A stretch of DNA of 64,000 nucleotides from Gnetum montanum. Taxonomy: Eukaryota > Streptophyta > Gnetopsida > Gnetales > Gnetaceae. The DNA is taken from positions 393,576-457,575 of the forward strand of contig MNCI01034664.1 in assembly GCA_015680685.1 (NCBI GenBank), written 5' to 3'. The notes beneath the pieces were generated by a model. The model had not been told where the DNA came from and searched no databases. It worked only from the letters and a program-made list of their open reading frames with translations. Below, piece by piece: positions 33,214 to 46,260 of the stretch (positions are counted from its first letter, which is position 1; each line of letters starts with the position of its first letter). A program made the position numbers and the translations under genes.

Positions 33214-35605
33214 GTATTTCAAGTAGCAATCTACAGTAGTAACTTTCATAAGCTTGGTAAGTTCTACTTTTCTAGGTCATTCAATATAAATAGATTATCC
33301 TTCCATATCCACTTGACGATAGCCATGTGAACAGTAGTTTAACACCTCATCAATTTCATCATCAAAGTAAAAGTCTTAAAGAGTAGAAAAATAAACTTAA
33401 CAATCTTTCATATTTCATTTATTGATACCTTCATATCATAAAAAACTAGCAACTATAAATACACATCTAAGATCATTTGTAAAGAAAAGCACACTTCTAT
33501 AGAACATGATATAAGAAAATCCTACTATCTTAATAGTGTCTTTACCAAAAATTTTCCTTTAATACAACATATCTTACCTCATCTTAATTATTTTCTTTAA
33601 ATCAAATTTATTTTCTCTAAAAACCCTAGCCAATTTTTTTAAAATAGAAAAACAATCACATTACTCTTAATTTTCCAATTCATTTCTACTACTATTCATC
33701 AGCTTCATTAAAGTTGATATCTAATTCATTTATGCTACTATTCATAATTTTTATGACTTTTATTTTGGTCACATCTATACTAGTTTCTTTCAGTTAAACT
33801 CCTTCTAGATGAATGCCCTCCTTTAAATGATCCATATCTACTTTATTTACATCACTCAATCACCTATCTAAAGCCTCTTCAAGACCACTATTGATATGTA
33901 AGAAACTTATATATTCCTCGATTATGTTACCATATTATTTATTATAGGTTAAATTCTTGTAACCTCTAGAGCTTTGAACTTTCAATGAAATCTAGATATT
34001 ATCTTTTTTTTGAAAATAGTATCCATAGTTAAACTATTTTCATGTATTTATTGATTGAAATTTTAGCATTTATCTTATCTTATGCACATCAGGCAACATT
34101 TTTATCCTTTAAATGATAGCTAGACTATTGGTGCTTCTAAGTGGGGCTCATAAACATCCTCTTATGTTTCTCTATTAAATATTTAACCATTGGTTCCTAT
34201 TAGATAGATCCATTTCATGGTACTAATGAGCTTATTAATTTTTGTAATTGTACACAAAAGCCATCTAGAAGTTGCATATCTTTCTAATTTAAAAAATTTG
34301 GATTAGGATACATTAAATACTATCACAAGGTCCAAAACTTCTTACAAATTCAAATAACTTAATGTAATTTTGACAAGTAATTTAGCTATTTTTCATAACA
34401 AAAAACACTTTCTAATAGGTACTTAATGAATTAATTTAAAACAAGTTCTTCCTTTGCTTTGAAAAAAGTTAGTAAAATATAGGAAAAATTTACATATTTT
34501 AGGGGCATGACAACATTGATTGGTAAATATTTTGACTAATAATGCAACATGCCCTTGTCCCATAAATCCCCAACATAAAAAATAATTTTGCATGCCCTTA
34601 TTTCAAGAGTTGTCCATATTTAGATGGAATTGCTAAAAATTAACCATTGTTTTTCTATTATTAGATTCATTAATTCTATCCTATTCAATGTGGATAAGAT
34701 TACATCCTTTTTAGAAATGATGAAAATATGAAGCAACTATATTTTATGTTTTTCTAGTAGAAATTCTCCTTGATGATACTTTCTAGTAGCATATCTATTG
34801 CACTTGTAACAATAAGGTTAATTTTAGAGAACTAGCTAAAGGCCAAATATAAATATTAGAGACCCAAACTTGTAAAATTTATACAAGAGATTACTAGCAT
34901 TCATTGGCTAACCTATATTCTCTTAATTAATTTTGTTCATGAGAATATTTTAATTTCCTTGGTCTTATGAAATCTATTTGATGAACTTTTAACTTTTTTG
35001 ATTCTTTTGGTTGATAAATTTTTACAAACTATAAACTGAATTTCTCATATAACATTGTAGGACATTGTTGCAATTAAAGGAACCTCACAACTATTCAATA
35101 AATATTGCAAAACAATGCAACTTTGAATTAAAGTACATTGATGAAAATTATGACTTTTTTAATTTTTAGATAGAAAAAATTTTAAATAATAACTTTTTAT
35201 GATAAAATTTTAATACTAATTCTTAGTTTTTAAATTAAATTTTGTGATTTTTTTTCTTTAACCTTATTTGTGTGCTAGGTATTAGTATTAAAAAAAGAAA
35301 AAAAATAGTTATTGTAGTAACAACTAGTCACCACATCAATTTTTTAGCAAACATATTGTAAGGTTGCATGACAAATGTCCAAATTAAGGACAATTTATCA
35401 TCACATATGGGAAACATGAAGGATTTAATGGCATCAAGATAGAGATCCAACTTGAGAAATGAGAGTTATCCATATTTAGATGAAATTGGTAAATTGTTAA
35501 TTGTTGTTTTTCTACAATTAGAATCATTTAACACTTCCCTATTCAATGTAGATAAGGCCATTTTACCATAAGCCATTTTTCTCTTTCTTTGAAGTAGCAT
35601 GTGAA

Positions 35606-35627
35606 GGGTGGGGGGTGGGGAGGTGGG
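35606..35627 (+). other. Potential G-quadruplex
   Basis: Four G-runs of 3, 6, 4 and 3 Gs are separated by loops of 1, 1 and 4 bases on the plus strand, in an otherwise AT-rich region. More G-runs follow to about 35690. The pattern satisfies the usual G3+N1-7 definition. No adjacent gene or element boundary was recognised. Confidence 0.7.
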
Positions 35628-36639
35628 TGTGAGGCACGGTGTGGAGGAAGGGGACAAAGGGGTAGTGGGGGATGGAGGGTGTGTTGCACCCCAAAATTAA
35701 ATATATTAAAACTACAAAATAGAGGCTAAGAAGAAACTTGCTCAAAAGAAGAGAGAGGAGAAATGACAAAACAAGAAGGAAAAAATGCCTAATAGTTATG
35801 GGGATACCTTCATAGGTTTTCAATCTAACAACTTGTCATAAAATACCTTCTCCCTAGTGTAGGAAAAGAAATAGACATTGCCCTTGTTTAGAACTAGCAA
35901 AATGAGTAATCACTTCCTACTAAAGGCTCCCAATAAAAAAAGAGAGAACAAAAGAGGGAAATACTTAGAAATTAAATTGGAGCATCAACTCTTGAATAAT
36001 GTCACCTTGAACTAACAATGGACTAAAATCAGCTAGAGAAGCTTTGTGAAAAACTGCATTACATCAAAACTTCCATATGACATAAAGAATAAGAAGATGA
36101 AAGCAACACTAGGTATGTAGTAGAAATCCTTGAAATTGAGAAGTGTTACCAAATGAAACTTCCTTCGATCCTAGATGAAAATCATATAAGTACCTGCTAC
36201 ACCAAGTCCAAGAGTTGTGAGCAAGGGGATAAGTAAAAAACAATATTGGTATGTCTTTTGTATTTAATGTTTCAAATATTGTACATTACCATAGATTCGT
36301 TGATGATTAAACCATATAAGGTAGTATAGATGAATTGAAGAGGCTTATTAATAAGTCCAAGCCTTCAATGGAAAAAAAAGTAATTATACTCAAGAGGAGG
36401 AAAGCTTTAAGCACTTGAGAAATAAAAAGGAATGAGTAGTTAATCCATTGGAAGGATTAATCTACTAATGATGTTGTATGAATCCATGAGACCAAAGTTC
36501 TTAATTGGGAAATCGCTTCTACCCCTACTCCCTTGTTCACATAAGTCCATTTTTTGAAGTGTGGGAGAGCTAGTATAGGGACACCTCTTCTGATTGTCTT
36601 TTCCTTTCCTACAGTTGGTTTTTGTAGGTTGTAGACATT

Positions 36640-36860
36640 GTGGAGACATCTTGATAGTCCAACAAACATCTTGACTAAATGCTAGGTCTTCACAAAAGAT
36701 GTTTAGTAGATGTAGGTGACATTTGGGTATATGTGAATATGTCTCTACAAATTTGAAGACATTTTTTCTAATATGTCTCTATAACACTAGAGACATCTTT
36801 GGTGAGATGTCTCTCCTAAAAGTTGGTTTTCATAGAAAGACATCTCTCTAAGCTTGAAGA
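36640..36860. repeat. Second AGACATCT/AGATGTCT motif cluster
   Basis: About nine exact or near copies of the same octamer as in LTR A occur, again in both orientations (for example GAGACATCTT, AGATGTCTCT, AAGACATCTC). The surroundings do not otherwise align with LTR A by eye. It may be the U3 of a related long-LTR chromovirus. Confidence 0.5.
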
Positions 36861-37401
36861 TGATCTATATAGTCATGAAAAGATTGGAGGTAATAGTTTC
36901 AAGTTGGAAAATAATTGAAAAAGATGAGAAAAGGATAGAAATAGTTTAGAATCTTTAAGTTGAGCTTGGAAAAAGGTTCATAGGTTTCTTATCTTGATTT
37001 TTCAATAAATATGGTTGTTGTTTCATGTTTTTCAACATGATATGAGAGAGAGAGAGAGGAAATTGATTATTGCCATGAGATAACAAGTTAAGAGTACATG
37101 GGTGTGTATGTAGCTCTATGATTAATTGTATGTGTCTCTTATTTGCTTGTGTTAGTTTGATCTCATTTGATTATGCCTTGTATTAAAGATAACCATTATG
37201 CGGTTGTAAAGCTTGATGCTCTATAATGTTATTTGGGTGTTTGTGAGTGATTTGAACATTTGTGAGTTGTAAAACCATTCATTATAATATTCTTTACATT
37301 AATGGAAGATAGCTAATTTTCTTGGTTTCTAGCATATCAATTATTTTTCATAATATTTGGATTTAGAGGGATTTGAAGATTAAAACAAATAAAGTGAACC
37401 T

Positions 37402-37840
37402 ACACCATTGTCCTAGCTAATCTCTAAATTATTCAAACTTTAATTTGTCAAGTAGCTGTGTAAGGATATATAAAGGTTTTGTCTTATCTTCCTTCCTTAC
37501 CTAATAAGTTGCACTCTAACTAAGAGTGCTTAATCTTGCCAACTTCTTTTGACTAGAGATCCTTCAAAATTAAATAATCTTTGTAATTTTTTTTTTCCAT
37601 GAATGATCTTGAAAAACATATACATTACATTCATAATTCAATTTGGAATGGATCCTATACCTCTTGTTGTTCTAGCTATTAAACTTATGCATGTAGTAGA
37701 TCTTGTTGATCATGTTATCTTCCTAATGCAATTTTCTGTTGCTTTGAAAATTGGTATAACTATCTTATTCTAAATTCTAAAATTTATGATTGCATGCTCA
37801 TACTTAAAGAGTGACTTCTCCTCACCCTTTAAGATTGGAA
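37402..37840 (+). repeat. Long direct repeat, copy 1
   Basis: About 430 bp recur at 38812-39232 in the same orientation at roughly 80% identity by eye: TCCTAGCTAATCTCTAAATT, TATACATTACATTCATAATT and GAGTGACTT...CCCTT.AAG.TTGGAATCTT. The repeats do not start TG or end CA, so LTR status is not supported. Confidence 0.75.
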
Positions 37841-38811
37841 TCTTTACAGGTGTGTCATTCAAAGATTGGTTGTTAGGTTTCAAGTCACTGACTTTAGCTC
37901 TATCATCCAACATGATGAGCTCCTTATCTATTTCTACAAAATTGACATCTCATGAGATTACAATCTATTGATATTATGAAAAGACCATCTTTTCCTCCTT
38001 TGAGGAAATATATTGTCATAAAACAATTCTATTTTGAACATGTTCACATATTATGTGCACGTTTATTGAAATATGCTTTGTTCTATAGTTAAACAGTCAT
38101 CTTTATCACATGTAAATTGTAGATTGATTGTGAATAAAAGTTGTTCTTGTCAAAGATTTTAAGTCTACAAAATCTATTAAATGCATATGAAACCTTTTCT
38201 TGATTTTGAGATAACACCTTAATCTACTTTACTAGTGAATTAGTTACTATTCTTTGCTATTTAGATCTCTACAAGATGAAAAATGTAAGATAGCTTGTAG
38301 TTTATTTCTTGGTGTTGTTGCATTTACCTAAATGTATATATGATAATTCCCTTTTTTGAAAGTTATTTTTCCTTAAAAAAATAAGTCAATTTCATTATTC
38401 TTTCTAGGTATCTTAAAACATTAATGATTAAGAATATGGCTCTATTTGATTTTTTTTCATATAGTTTGTCAATATCCCAACTTTCTAATAGATTTCAAGT
38501 TTGGTACTAGTTAGATATATCATGTTTTCAAGTTGTGACATTGACTCATGAATTTGAAGAGTTCTTCATATGCATTCTATTCTATAACTATCAAACCACA
38601 TTTGCAGTCTTACATCTCAAACATTTACAACATAAATTTGGATGATTTTGATACTATGACTACATGACAAGAACTTAAATATTTTTTAGCAAGAAAAAAG
38701 AAACATAAAAGACCCTATGTCAAATTCAAATGCATCCTAAAAAATAATAGTAATATCCCAAGTGACCTTACCTTTTCTAGGTAGCCAATCATCCAAAAGA
38801 TGTGTATCTTA

Positions 38812-39232
38812 GTCCTAGCTAATCTCTAAATTATTCAAACTTTACATTTCCAAGTGGCTTTTAAGGATGTATAAAGGTTTTATTTCCTCTCCCTCCCTTG
38901 ATAAGTTGCATTCCAACTAAGAGTGTTTGATATGATCAACTTCATTTAACTAGAGATCATTCAAAAGTGAATAATCTTCATAATGTTCTTTGCATGTATA
39001 GTCTTGAGAAACATATACATTACATTCATAATTGAAAATGGAATGAGAGTCTTATACCTCTTGTTATTATGACTATCAAATGTGTGCAAGTAATGGATCT
39101 TATTGACCATTTTGTCTTTCTAATGTAATTTGCTACTACTTTAATAACTAGTATAATTATCTTCTTGTAAATTCTAGAGTTTGTGATTGCATCATCATAC
39201 TTACAGAGTGACTTTCCCTAGCCCTTCAAGGT
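38812..39232 (+). repeat. Long direct repeat, copy 2
   Basis: Partner of 37402-37840; about 970 bp lie between them with no recognised coding domain. Its right end (39232) coincides with the left truncation of the element E extra ORF. Confidence 0.75.
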
Positions 39233-39235
39233 TGG

Positions 39236-40706
39236 AATCTTAGGGAAGAGGTCGAAGTGGAGTCTATTCATTGAATTCCAGAATAGGTGATAGCAACAAA
39301 ACATCCCCATTGAGATGAGGCACTAGCTCAACAAGAAAATCTTGAGGTGACCTTGATGGAAGCTTGCCTAAACCAAATCAAATCAAGGGAGGTCTAGAAA
39401 ATAGTTCTTCAAGAGTTGAACTTTGGCTCTTTCTTAGAGCAAGCACCTAAAGAAGTATAAGACCAGCTGAATACGTCTCCCATGTGGCCAATTATGACTT
39501 GAAGTGAGGAGTGGTATATGAAAGAGATGTTCCTATTTTGGAACAATAGGCAAGCTAGTTCAACAGTTAAGATCAAGGACATTTTAATGTCCTACTTAGT
39601 GCAAGGGATTACAAAGGCACTTGGGTTACTTGAAATTGGGTGAATATCACTGAGATTCCAATGTAGGAGGATCACAACATAAAAAAGAAATGGTTTTAAC
39701 AATTCTATGGTGTCAATTGCAAGGAGTATAATGTGCTCAGACTGGCAGAAAGAATCCATTACAAGATTGCAACCTTTCACCTAAATCCCACGGTGAGGCC
39801 TAGCAAGACCACTACCTTTTCTACCTATGTGTGTTCTGCTCTGAGTGGGAGATTCCCCATCAACCTTCCACAACTAATCTATTTGAAGAGAGAGAAGTGG
39901 TTTAAAGAGAATGAACATGGAAGGAAGGCACTCCCCTTTCCATGCCTTATTAGAAAACTGTGTTGAAGAGGAGGAGTAGTTTGCTACACTAATGATGCTA
40001 TCTAACATGCTTTGACTACTAATTGGATGAAGGAAAAAACTCATACAATAATAATCCAAGAAGAGAAGCAATGGCCAACACCTCCACCTACCACTTAGAA
40101 AATAGTGTCAAACATCATTGCAACATCCCAATGGTTGCATGAGTACCAAGAATGGCTCTTGAGTGAGCAAGAGCAATAGGCAAGGGGGAGTGGTGGAGAC
40201 CCATCTATGTATTGGCCTACAATGAGTCACCTAAATGAGGTGGCTTGAATAGTTAGCCTAATGGGGGAGGTGGATCCATTTTCTCTACCCAAAAAATGTA
40301 GTTTTCTATGTAGTCAAATCCTAGAGCTAGAGAGGTAATGGTACCTCTCTTAAAATAACAGTAACTCCTAAATATTTCTAGGAATGCTATGACCTTTTTG
40401 ATGTGCTTGAGGAGGGTGAGGGGAAAATAATATTAAAGATGTAGCACTAGGGACCAGAAGCAGTAACTGAGTTGGTTGTTGATAGAATCATTGAAACACT
40501 CAATGCACCTACAACATTTGTACTAGACATCAAACGGTTGTCGGGACCATAAGTGATAGATTAAGCATAACACAACATGAACAACTACTAGACTAATTAG
40601 TAGGAATTGAGCAACCACTTCTAGATTTCTTTGACCTTCTATATAGTATATTTACAACCTAGTCAGAGCTACTAGAGGCAAGGAGCAAGAATATTATTTT
40701 GGAAGG
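39236..40706 (+). pseudogene. Element E extra ORF, first part
   Basis: Plus-strand copy of the extra ORF. About 39460-39650 reads SPMWPIMT*SEEWYMKE, VKIKDILMSYLVQGITKALG. 39733-39966 is open and reads LAERIHYKIATFHLNPTVRP, SKTTTFSTYVCSALSGRFPI and ALPFPCLIRKLC. It matches B with stops at other places. The 5' end is cut at about 39236 by the long direct repeat, so no pol of E is present. It is interrupted at 40706 by element C and resumes at 52052. Confidence 0.7.
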
Positions 40707-41576
40707 TGATGAGTGATGAGGAACCCTTATTGCCAACCATACGAATCACAAGCATTCATGCATGATCTAGTTGAATTCTGTGGATGGGACTAGTTGTGCA
40801 TCTAAATCGTTATGCCTTGATCACAATTTACTATATCCCCACTTGGACTAGTGGTAGCTTTATCATGTATCGTTTAGTCTAGAGTCAGGCATATGATTTC
40901 TAATGTTGTTTGACCCTAAGCTACTCCTAATGATGATAAAGAAATTAATTGTTTAATCTAATTAACAATGGAAAGTAAAGTTTAACTAGCTTATGTGCAA
41001 TGAGTAGCCATTCCTAACCTTCCATACATGCCTTGGACTTTGTGCAACTACCATTGGTATTACCAAGCATACCATTATTGGGCATACCAAACGATAACAC
41101 TACTAGGTTACCAAGTAGTTACACTTAAGCGCTTGTGATTAGTCGTACTCATTTCACATAATGATAGAAATAATAAAGTGTAATGAATGACAACATTAAC
41201 TAAGGGAAATAGTAAACATTTAAGTAATTAACAATAATAAAGCTAAGTGAATGTTGCAATGATGGAGGTAACCTTTATCTTTATTACCAAACATGTAATG
41301 TGTCCAAGTACATCACACTTAAATAAAGATGCTATACAATCACTTAACATTACACTATAGACATGCATTGGAAACTAACAAAACTTGAAATCTATCAAAA
41401 TCTATGAATCTATCTATATCCCAACTGTGCATCCAAGTGTTGTATTTATATGCTAGTATGGAAGGGGCGATATTGGATCCCTAGCATTGGAGGTTGTGCC
41501 CCAATATCAAATACCCAACATTGTGATCCCAGTATTGAAAACTTGATATCATGGCCCTGGAAAACATGACTCATCA
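40707..41576 (-). mobile_element. 3' LTR of element C
   Basis: Starts TGATGAGTGATGAGGAACCC and ends ACATGACTCATCA, followed by the reversed polypurine tract TACCCTCATGAC. The minus-strand TATA box TATAAATACA is at 41441-41450. The U3 (41451-41576) has several diverged AATATC/GATATC repeats rather than the motifs of B or G. Confidence 0.8.
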
Positions 41577-41771
41577 TACCCTCATGACTAAATGAAAACT
41601 CATCCTTGAGTTTAAAAAAATTAGGAACAAGTTCTTTACAAAATATTGGGAAGGTATGAAATTATTGACTAACTTAAAAAGCATACAAATTGACTCTTTC
41701 ATGCTGTAGTGGTGTTTTACATAAAATGGATGCATCATGATAAAACAATAGAACAACAAAATTGGGGAAAC

Positions 41772-43744
41772 TCATGTAGTTCCTGGAGGTGGTGGCTCTT
41801 CCATGAGCCCACTTTCCTTTGTTGTCAAGCCTCTAGAATTTATAGTGATTCAGGATCACCTACAACTTCTCCTTCTTCATTCTTGGATCATGTACTATCT
41901 AGGCTGATGAGTTGATGTGTGTTGGAATCGATACATCCCATGAACATGGCAATTGCAGGAACATCTTATTTTCTTTCACATAGCATGCTGCAAACTACCA
42001 TTGTTCCTCCTTGAAAGCTCTAGCCTTTTCTTTTAGTTCATGATGATGTATTAATCTTTTAGCTAGGTTCAAGGCTACATCCCTTTGCCCATGGTAGCAA
42101 GCCTTAATTGCTTCCAATTTTGAGTTTTTCACATGGAGTTTTCATAGAGAATTTTTCCTTTCTATAAACTCTTATTCATACAAGGCAAAGGTGGCTACTA
42201 CTTGTTATTCCAACTCATTTATGGGTTGACCTACTATTAACATGGCAAGGTTGGCATAGTGAAGGTTAGCCAATGCCATGTATTCTTTCAAATCTTTAAT
42301 CTATAGGTCATTTTTCTTCACTTTCACTTGATGGACTAGTGCATAGCTATCCAGGATGGACTACCAATCAATATTTTTCATTGACATGGAATTGATGAAG
42401 GTATTTTCCATCTAGATTTCTTTTTCATTAATTTGTTTGTACATGCCAATTTGGTCTTGGAAGTGCTCCTTCAGCTTTTCATGTTTCTTCGCCTCATTTT
42501 TTCCATGCAGTTATCTCAATTGCATATTTTTGGTAGATTGCAAAGACTTGCTCTATTGAGAGGGTTTGATTTTCTATGGCCAATCTACTTATATCCTAGT
42601 TAACCCTCACTAGTTTCTCTCTCAACTGGTGGATAGTTTCTTCCAAGATGTTTTTCTATTTCTCAACAATGATCAACCTTGCATTATTAGCAACAAGCTA
42701 TTTATTCTACTCTTGTGCAGTGGTCAGTGTCTTCTTATGGGCATATGCTTGGGCTTCAGTGGTTGAGGCATTCCAGACTGCTTTCTTCTTTTCCTATTCA
42801 ACAACTTTTTTTTGTTCAATCAATCAGCCTAGCTGCTTTGTTTAGAATTATTCTAATTGGTCGGGCTCAAAAAACTGGAAAGGATCCCTTCTTTTAGCTC
42901 TCAGGGCAATGAGCCCTTGTTGTAATATGTGCACTTCTACTTCTACATGCTTTGCCCTCATCTTTGCCATGACTAGTTTTTCTTTTGTGGTAATGAGATC
43001 GAATTGTACTATAGTAACATCACTGGGAATGTCATACATACTTATCATTACTTATCTAGTCTGCAGTAATCTATGAAGCACATGTTCATGGGCTACAGGA
43101 GTCATTGTAGTGCTAGTTAACATTTGCACATCTTTGGTTCTGGTCAAATCTATCAAAGGTACAACAGGCACAATAAAGATTCTTTAATGTGGTCTGTGAC
43201 AACTTCTTCTACGCCTACCACATCTTGGTGCTACATGACCATGACTATGGCACATTCTCCCATTTTGAGCATTACTTGAAAAGATGTGGCATTTCCAAAG
43301 ATCTGTAGTGACCATTAAGCTTATTCTCTTGATTGCAAAGAAATCTACCCCCATGATAGATTGATAGAAACTATAGGCTACACGACATCATTAATGACTC
43401 AGAAGAGGCTTGATTCATCCCTACTTCCCCAACTGAGAGTTCTTAATAGTCTCTATAGATGGCTATAGTCTTGTAGTGATGGTGGTGGATCTGATAGCTC
43501 TCAGTGTTGCATTAGTTCTTGCTCAGGCTCCTTTTCTAGTTCTTGTTTTAGCTCCTTCTCTGATTCTTGCTCATCACCAAGGCCTTTCCTTGGTGTTGCG
43601 AGTTTGATCAATTCAGCGAAGGAAGCATTCTGAGCCCTCTTGAGAACATCATTGGCGTAACCCAAGATTCTAGTGTGGTTGCATAGCTTTCTAATTAGGG
43701 AAGGTGATGATTTGCATTCTATTGGTTGTGTCAATGAGATCTCG
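41772..43744 (-). pseudogene. Element C extra ORF (N-terminus lost)
   Basis: The minus strand reads leftward from 43744: LIRKLCNHTRILGYANDVLK.AQNASFAEL (the end of the conserved domain), a Glu-rich run (ESEKELKQELEKEPEQEL), long heptad-rich coiled coil, and the tail EEPPPPGTT-stop at 41772. The N-terminal half of the domain is missing because the D fragment begins at 43745. Stops are scattered. Confidence 0.65.
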
Positions 43745-44642
43745 TTCATGTGGCCTCGTCGTTTGGGGCCTTGTTAGTGAGGCCTATTTGATGCATCATA
43801 TCATGTGTCAACGTGGCCCCATTGACATAGTGCCTATAGTCAGCTATAAATATGTGCTTGCAGCTACATTTATGGCAAGTAGATATTGTAGTTGCAATGA
43901 AGCTCTTGCAGTTTTTCCATTTGAAAGTTAGAATTTTTCCCCAGAGTACCTGTAGTAGTAGTCATTGTGTGTATGGATTTTTATTCAAGCATTGTTGTAC
44001 CTGAGCATGATAGTGTGTGTAGCAATAAAGATAGACTTTCTGATAAGCCTTGTAGCACTTTGAATAGATTAGCTATTTCATTTATGCCTTTAATATTTTT
44101 AATTATTTATTAATTATTTTCAATTAGTTATTAAAATGTTTTCCAGTTATTATGTTAATGAAGCAATTAAGCTAGATAGATTACACACATAAGTACGACC
44201 ATTTCGAGTGTAGCACATATTTGCTTGGTAATCTCAGTAGTGTTATTACTTGGTTCACCCAATAATGTAGCACTTGGTCACCCAATAGTGGATACATGGG
44301 TTCAGGATGTGTACAGAAAGTGGGATCAGATGCTTATGTTAGGAATAGTTAAATGCTAGTTGATTAGTTAATTTAGTTTAGTTAATTAAATTCCTTTTTA
44401 TCTACATTTTGAGAACCAAACTATAAAATAAAAAATGATAAAAATTGGATGCCTCAGTTACACTTAACCATACCAATGAATGTCACAAGTGTAATTGGGA
44501 AGACAATGATTGACCTTAGGGCTAGATTTAGTTCCTAAAGGACTAGTGCACCAGAAATGATAAAGTCCATGAAATTTGATCGAATTGCATATGAACGCTT
44601 TGTGATTCGTATGGTTGGGCATAGGTACTTCACTGCTCATCA
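43745..44642 (+). mobile_element. 5' LTR of element D, 5'-truncated
   Basis: TATAAATA is at 43855-43862 and the end is CTGCTCATCA at 44642. It aligns with LTR E (53597 onward) and, reversed, with LTR B. The U3 has repeated GGCC and ATTGAC/GTCAACG-type motifs. Confidence 0.75.
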
Positions 44643-44643
44643 T

Positions 44644-44660
44644 TGGCACCATTGCCAAGG
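44644..44660 (+). promoter_or_regulatory. Primer-binding site of element D
   Basis: TGGCACCATTGCCAAGG, one base after the LTR end, is the best-preserved primer site of this family. It recurs reversed in C (51168-51185) and decayed in F (59993-60009). It resembles the TGGCRCC-type sites of Athila/Tat elements; the tRNA is not assigned. Confidence 0.75.
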
Positions 44661-44779
44661 ACTTTGTTAGTGGAATGAGTGCTCTTTATATCTAAGTGAA
44701 TACCATTAATATCGTTGTACAAACCTAAAGGTCAATATTATCCCCACTATACATAGAATCATAAAAGCACACTAAAAAT

Positions 44780-45890
44780 TTTATTTTATTTTTGTAAAAT
44801 GTCTTTTTCTTCTCACAAGCATGAAGATATCAAACCACCAATCCCATAAGAATGCAAGGTGGCTTACACTCATCTAGATGAGTTTGTGCCAAACTTCACC
44901 TTCATCCTACATTAGGATGAATAGTTGCAATGGCATGATATGGAGGGAAACATCGTCTTGCCCCTCAATTGATTTGTGCCTAGGATGCTATGACACTTGA
45001 AACTACTATCCCAATGAAACACAATGCAAATGAGATTGACATTAGGAGAAACTCCATGAAGTTACAATGGGGAAACATTATACCAATCCCTTGTTCCTAC
45101 TAAATCAAGATGACACTGAGGATCCTCCTACTAAAGGTTCTCAACATGAGGATTCTCCACCCCCTACTATTGGTGATGAGGGTATGAACCTGAACCTACA
45201 ATCCACTATTTATAAATTAAATTCAAGAAAAAGTAATAGTCAAGTAGGAACTCGGGCAAGCACCACAACAATAAGGGATCTAAGGATGGTAATCGTAACA
45301 AGCATAAGAGTGGTGGTGGATACCATCGTGGTGGTGGCAGTCCAAATTCCTCTTCATCCTCTTCATTCAATTTCAAACATTACTCTTTATCTAATGATTC
45401 TCATGGAAGCCACCATTGAAATAATCATGATGAAGGTGATCAGCAAGATAACAATGACCATGAAGGCCACCAAAACTGAAGGGGTGGCCAAAACCATCAT
45501 TAGCGTCATCAACATAGTGATGAAGATGAACCTCTATTGGAGACTCAAAGCATACTCAATGGAAAAACCCATACCCATATCCATATCATCCTCCATATCC
45601 CTCTAGGAATACACCTCCATCTTCAACCCAGTTACCTCTTACTCCATCCATGCAAGGTGAGATTCCTTCATAGCTAGAACAATGAAATGCTACAGGGGCT
45701 ATACACTCACCACCCATTTTTTAGCCAAGTGGTCTAGATAATCAATCAAGAAAAAGGCCTTTCTTCTGATCTAGCAATCCTCTTCAACCCTCACAACCTA
45801 GTCCGGTTGATCATCTTGCATCTCCATCACCCTCATCCTTTGCATCAAATACCTTCAAGTACCCTTCAAACCAAGTTTCACCTAGGATCT
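44780..45890 (+). pseudogene. Element D gag remnant, capsid and zinc knuckle deleted
   Basis: The start resembles gag of B and F (INHQSHKNARWLTLI-type text is broken; FVPNFTFILH recognisable near 44880). A Ser/His/Asp-rich low-complexity stretch (45280-45530) ends DEDEPLLETQSIL and then joins a Pro/His-rich segment that in B follows the zinc knuckle. The capsid domain and knuckle are therefore missing. The open stretch 45067-45606 is in another frame and is not the gag frame throughout. Confidence 0.55.
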
Positions 45891-45898
45891 GCACTGTA

Positions 45899-46260
45899 AT
45901 GCTAATTCATGTTGTTTCCAATTGGATCAAGGCTATCAATATTCCTACAAAAAGATTTGATCTAGGAAGTACACTCATTTATCTACAAATTGCTAGACAT
46001 GAGCCATGCAAGGCTCTTCTTGACTTTAGTTCTAAAGTTAATCTCATCTCCCATGACATGTACAAGGCCTGGAACCTACCACCTCTTAAGAACAGCAACA
46101 TTCATCTAGAATTAGCAGATTAGTTAATTACTATCCCTCTAGGATTATTAGAGGACACTGTGACCATAGTTTGTGGGTGGTCCTATCTTGTTGATTTTCT
46201 AGTGATCAAGGTGAACAACTACAAAAGTGACTTTCCCATCATTATGGGAAGAGCTTAATT
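45899..46260 (+). pseudogene. Element D aspartic protease remnant
   Basis: 45899-46123 is open and reads MLIHVVSNWIKAINIPTKRF, then CKALLDFSSKVNLISHDMYK. LLDFSSKVNLIS is the protease active-site block with Gly replaced by Ser. The GR.WL block follows near 46245 (IIMGRA), ending in a stop. Confidence 0.7.

Larger units (their letters stand above)
33214..37400. other. AT-rich region without recognised genes
   Basis: No coding region is supported. A diverged direct repeat of about 100 bp occurs at 34609-34710 and 35464-35565 (shared CCATATTTAGATG.AATT and CTATTCAATGT.GATAAG). A G-rich stretch lies at 35604-35690. A cluster of AGACATCT motifs occurs at 36640-36860, and a (GA)n run at 37044-37058. 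The rest is probably anonymous decayed transposon DNA. Confidence 0.5.

Noticed and set aside
33214-37400. CRISPR-like or satellite array
   Set aside because: Repeats here are few, diverged and irregularly spaced; no array structure, and the genome is clearly a plant's.
37402-39232. Direct repeats as LTRs of a small element
   Set aside because: No TG...CA ends, no primer site, no purine tract and no target duplication found.
45067-45606. 179-codon ORF as an intact protein
   Set aside because: It passes out of the gag frame after the first part; the Ser/His/Asp-rich text that matches relatives is in another frame.
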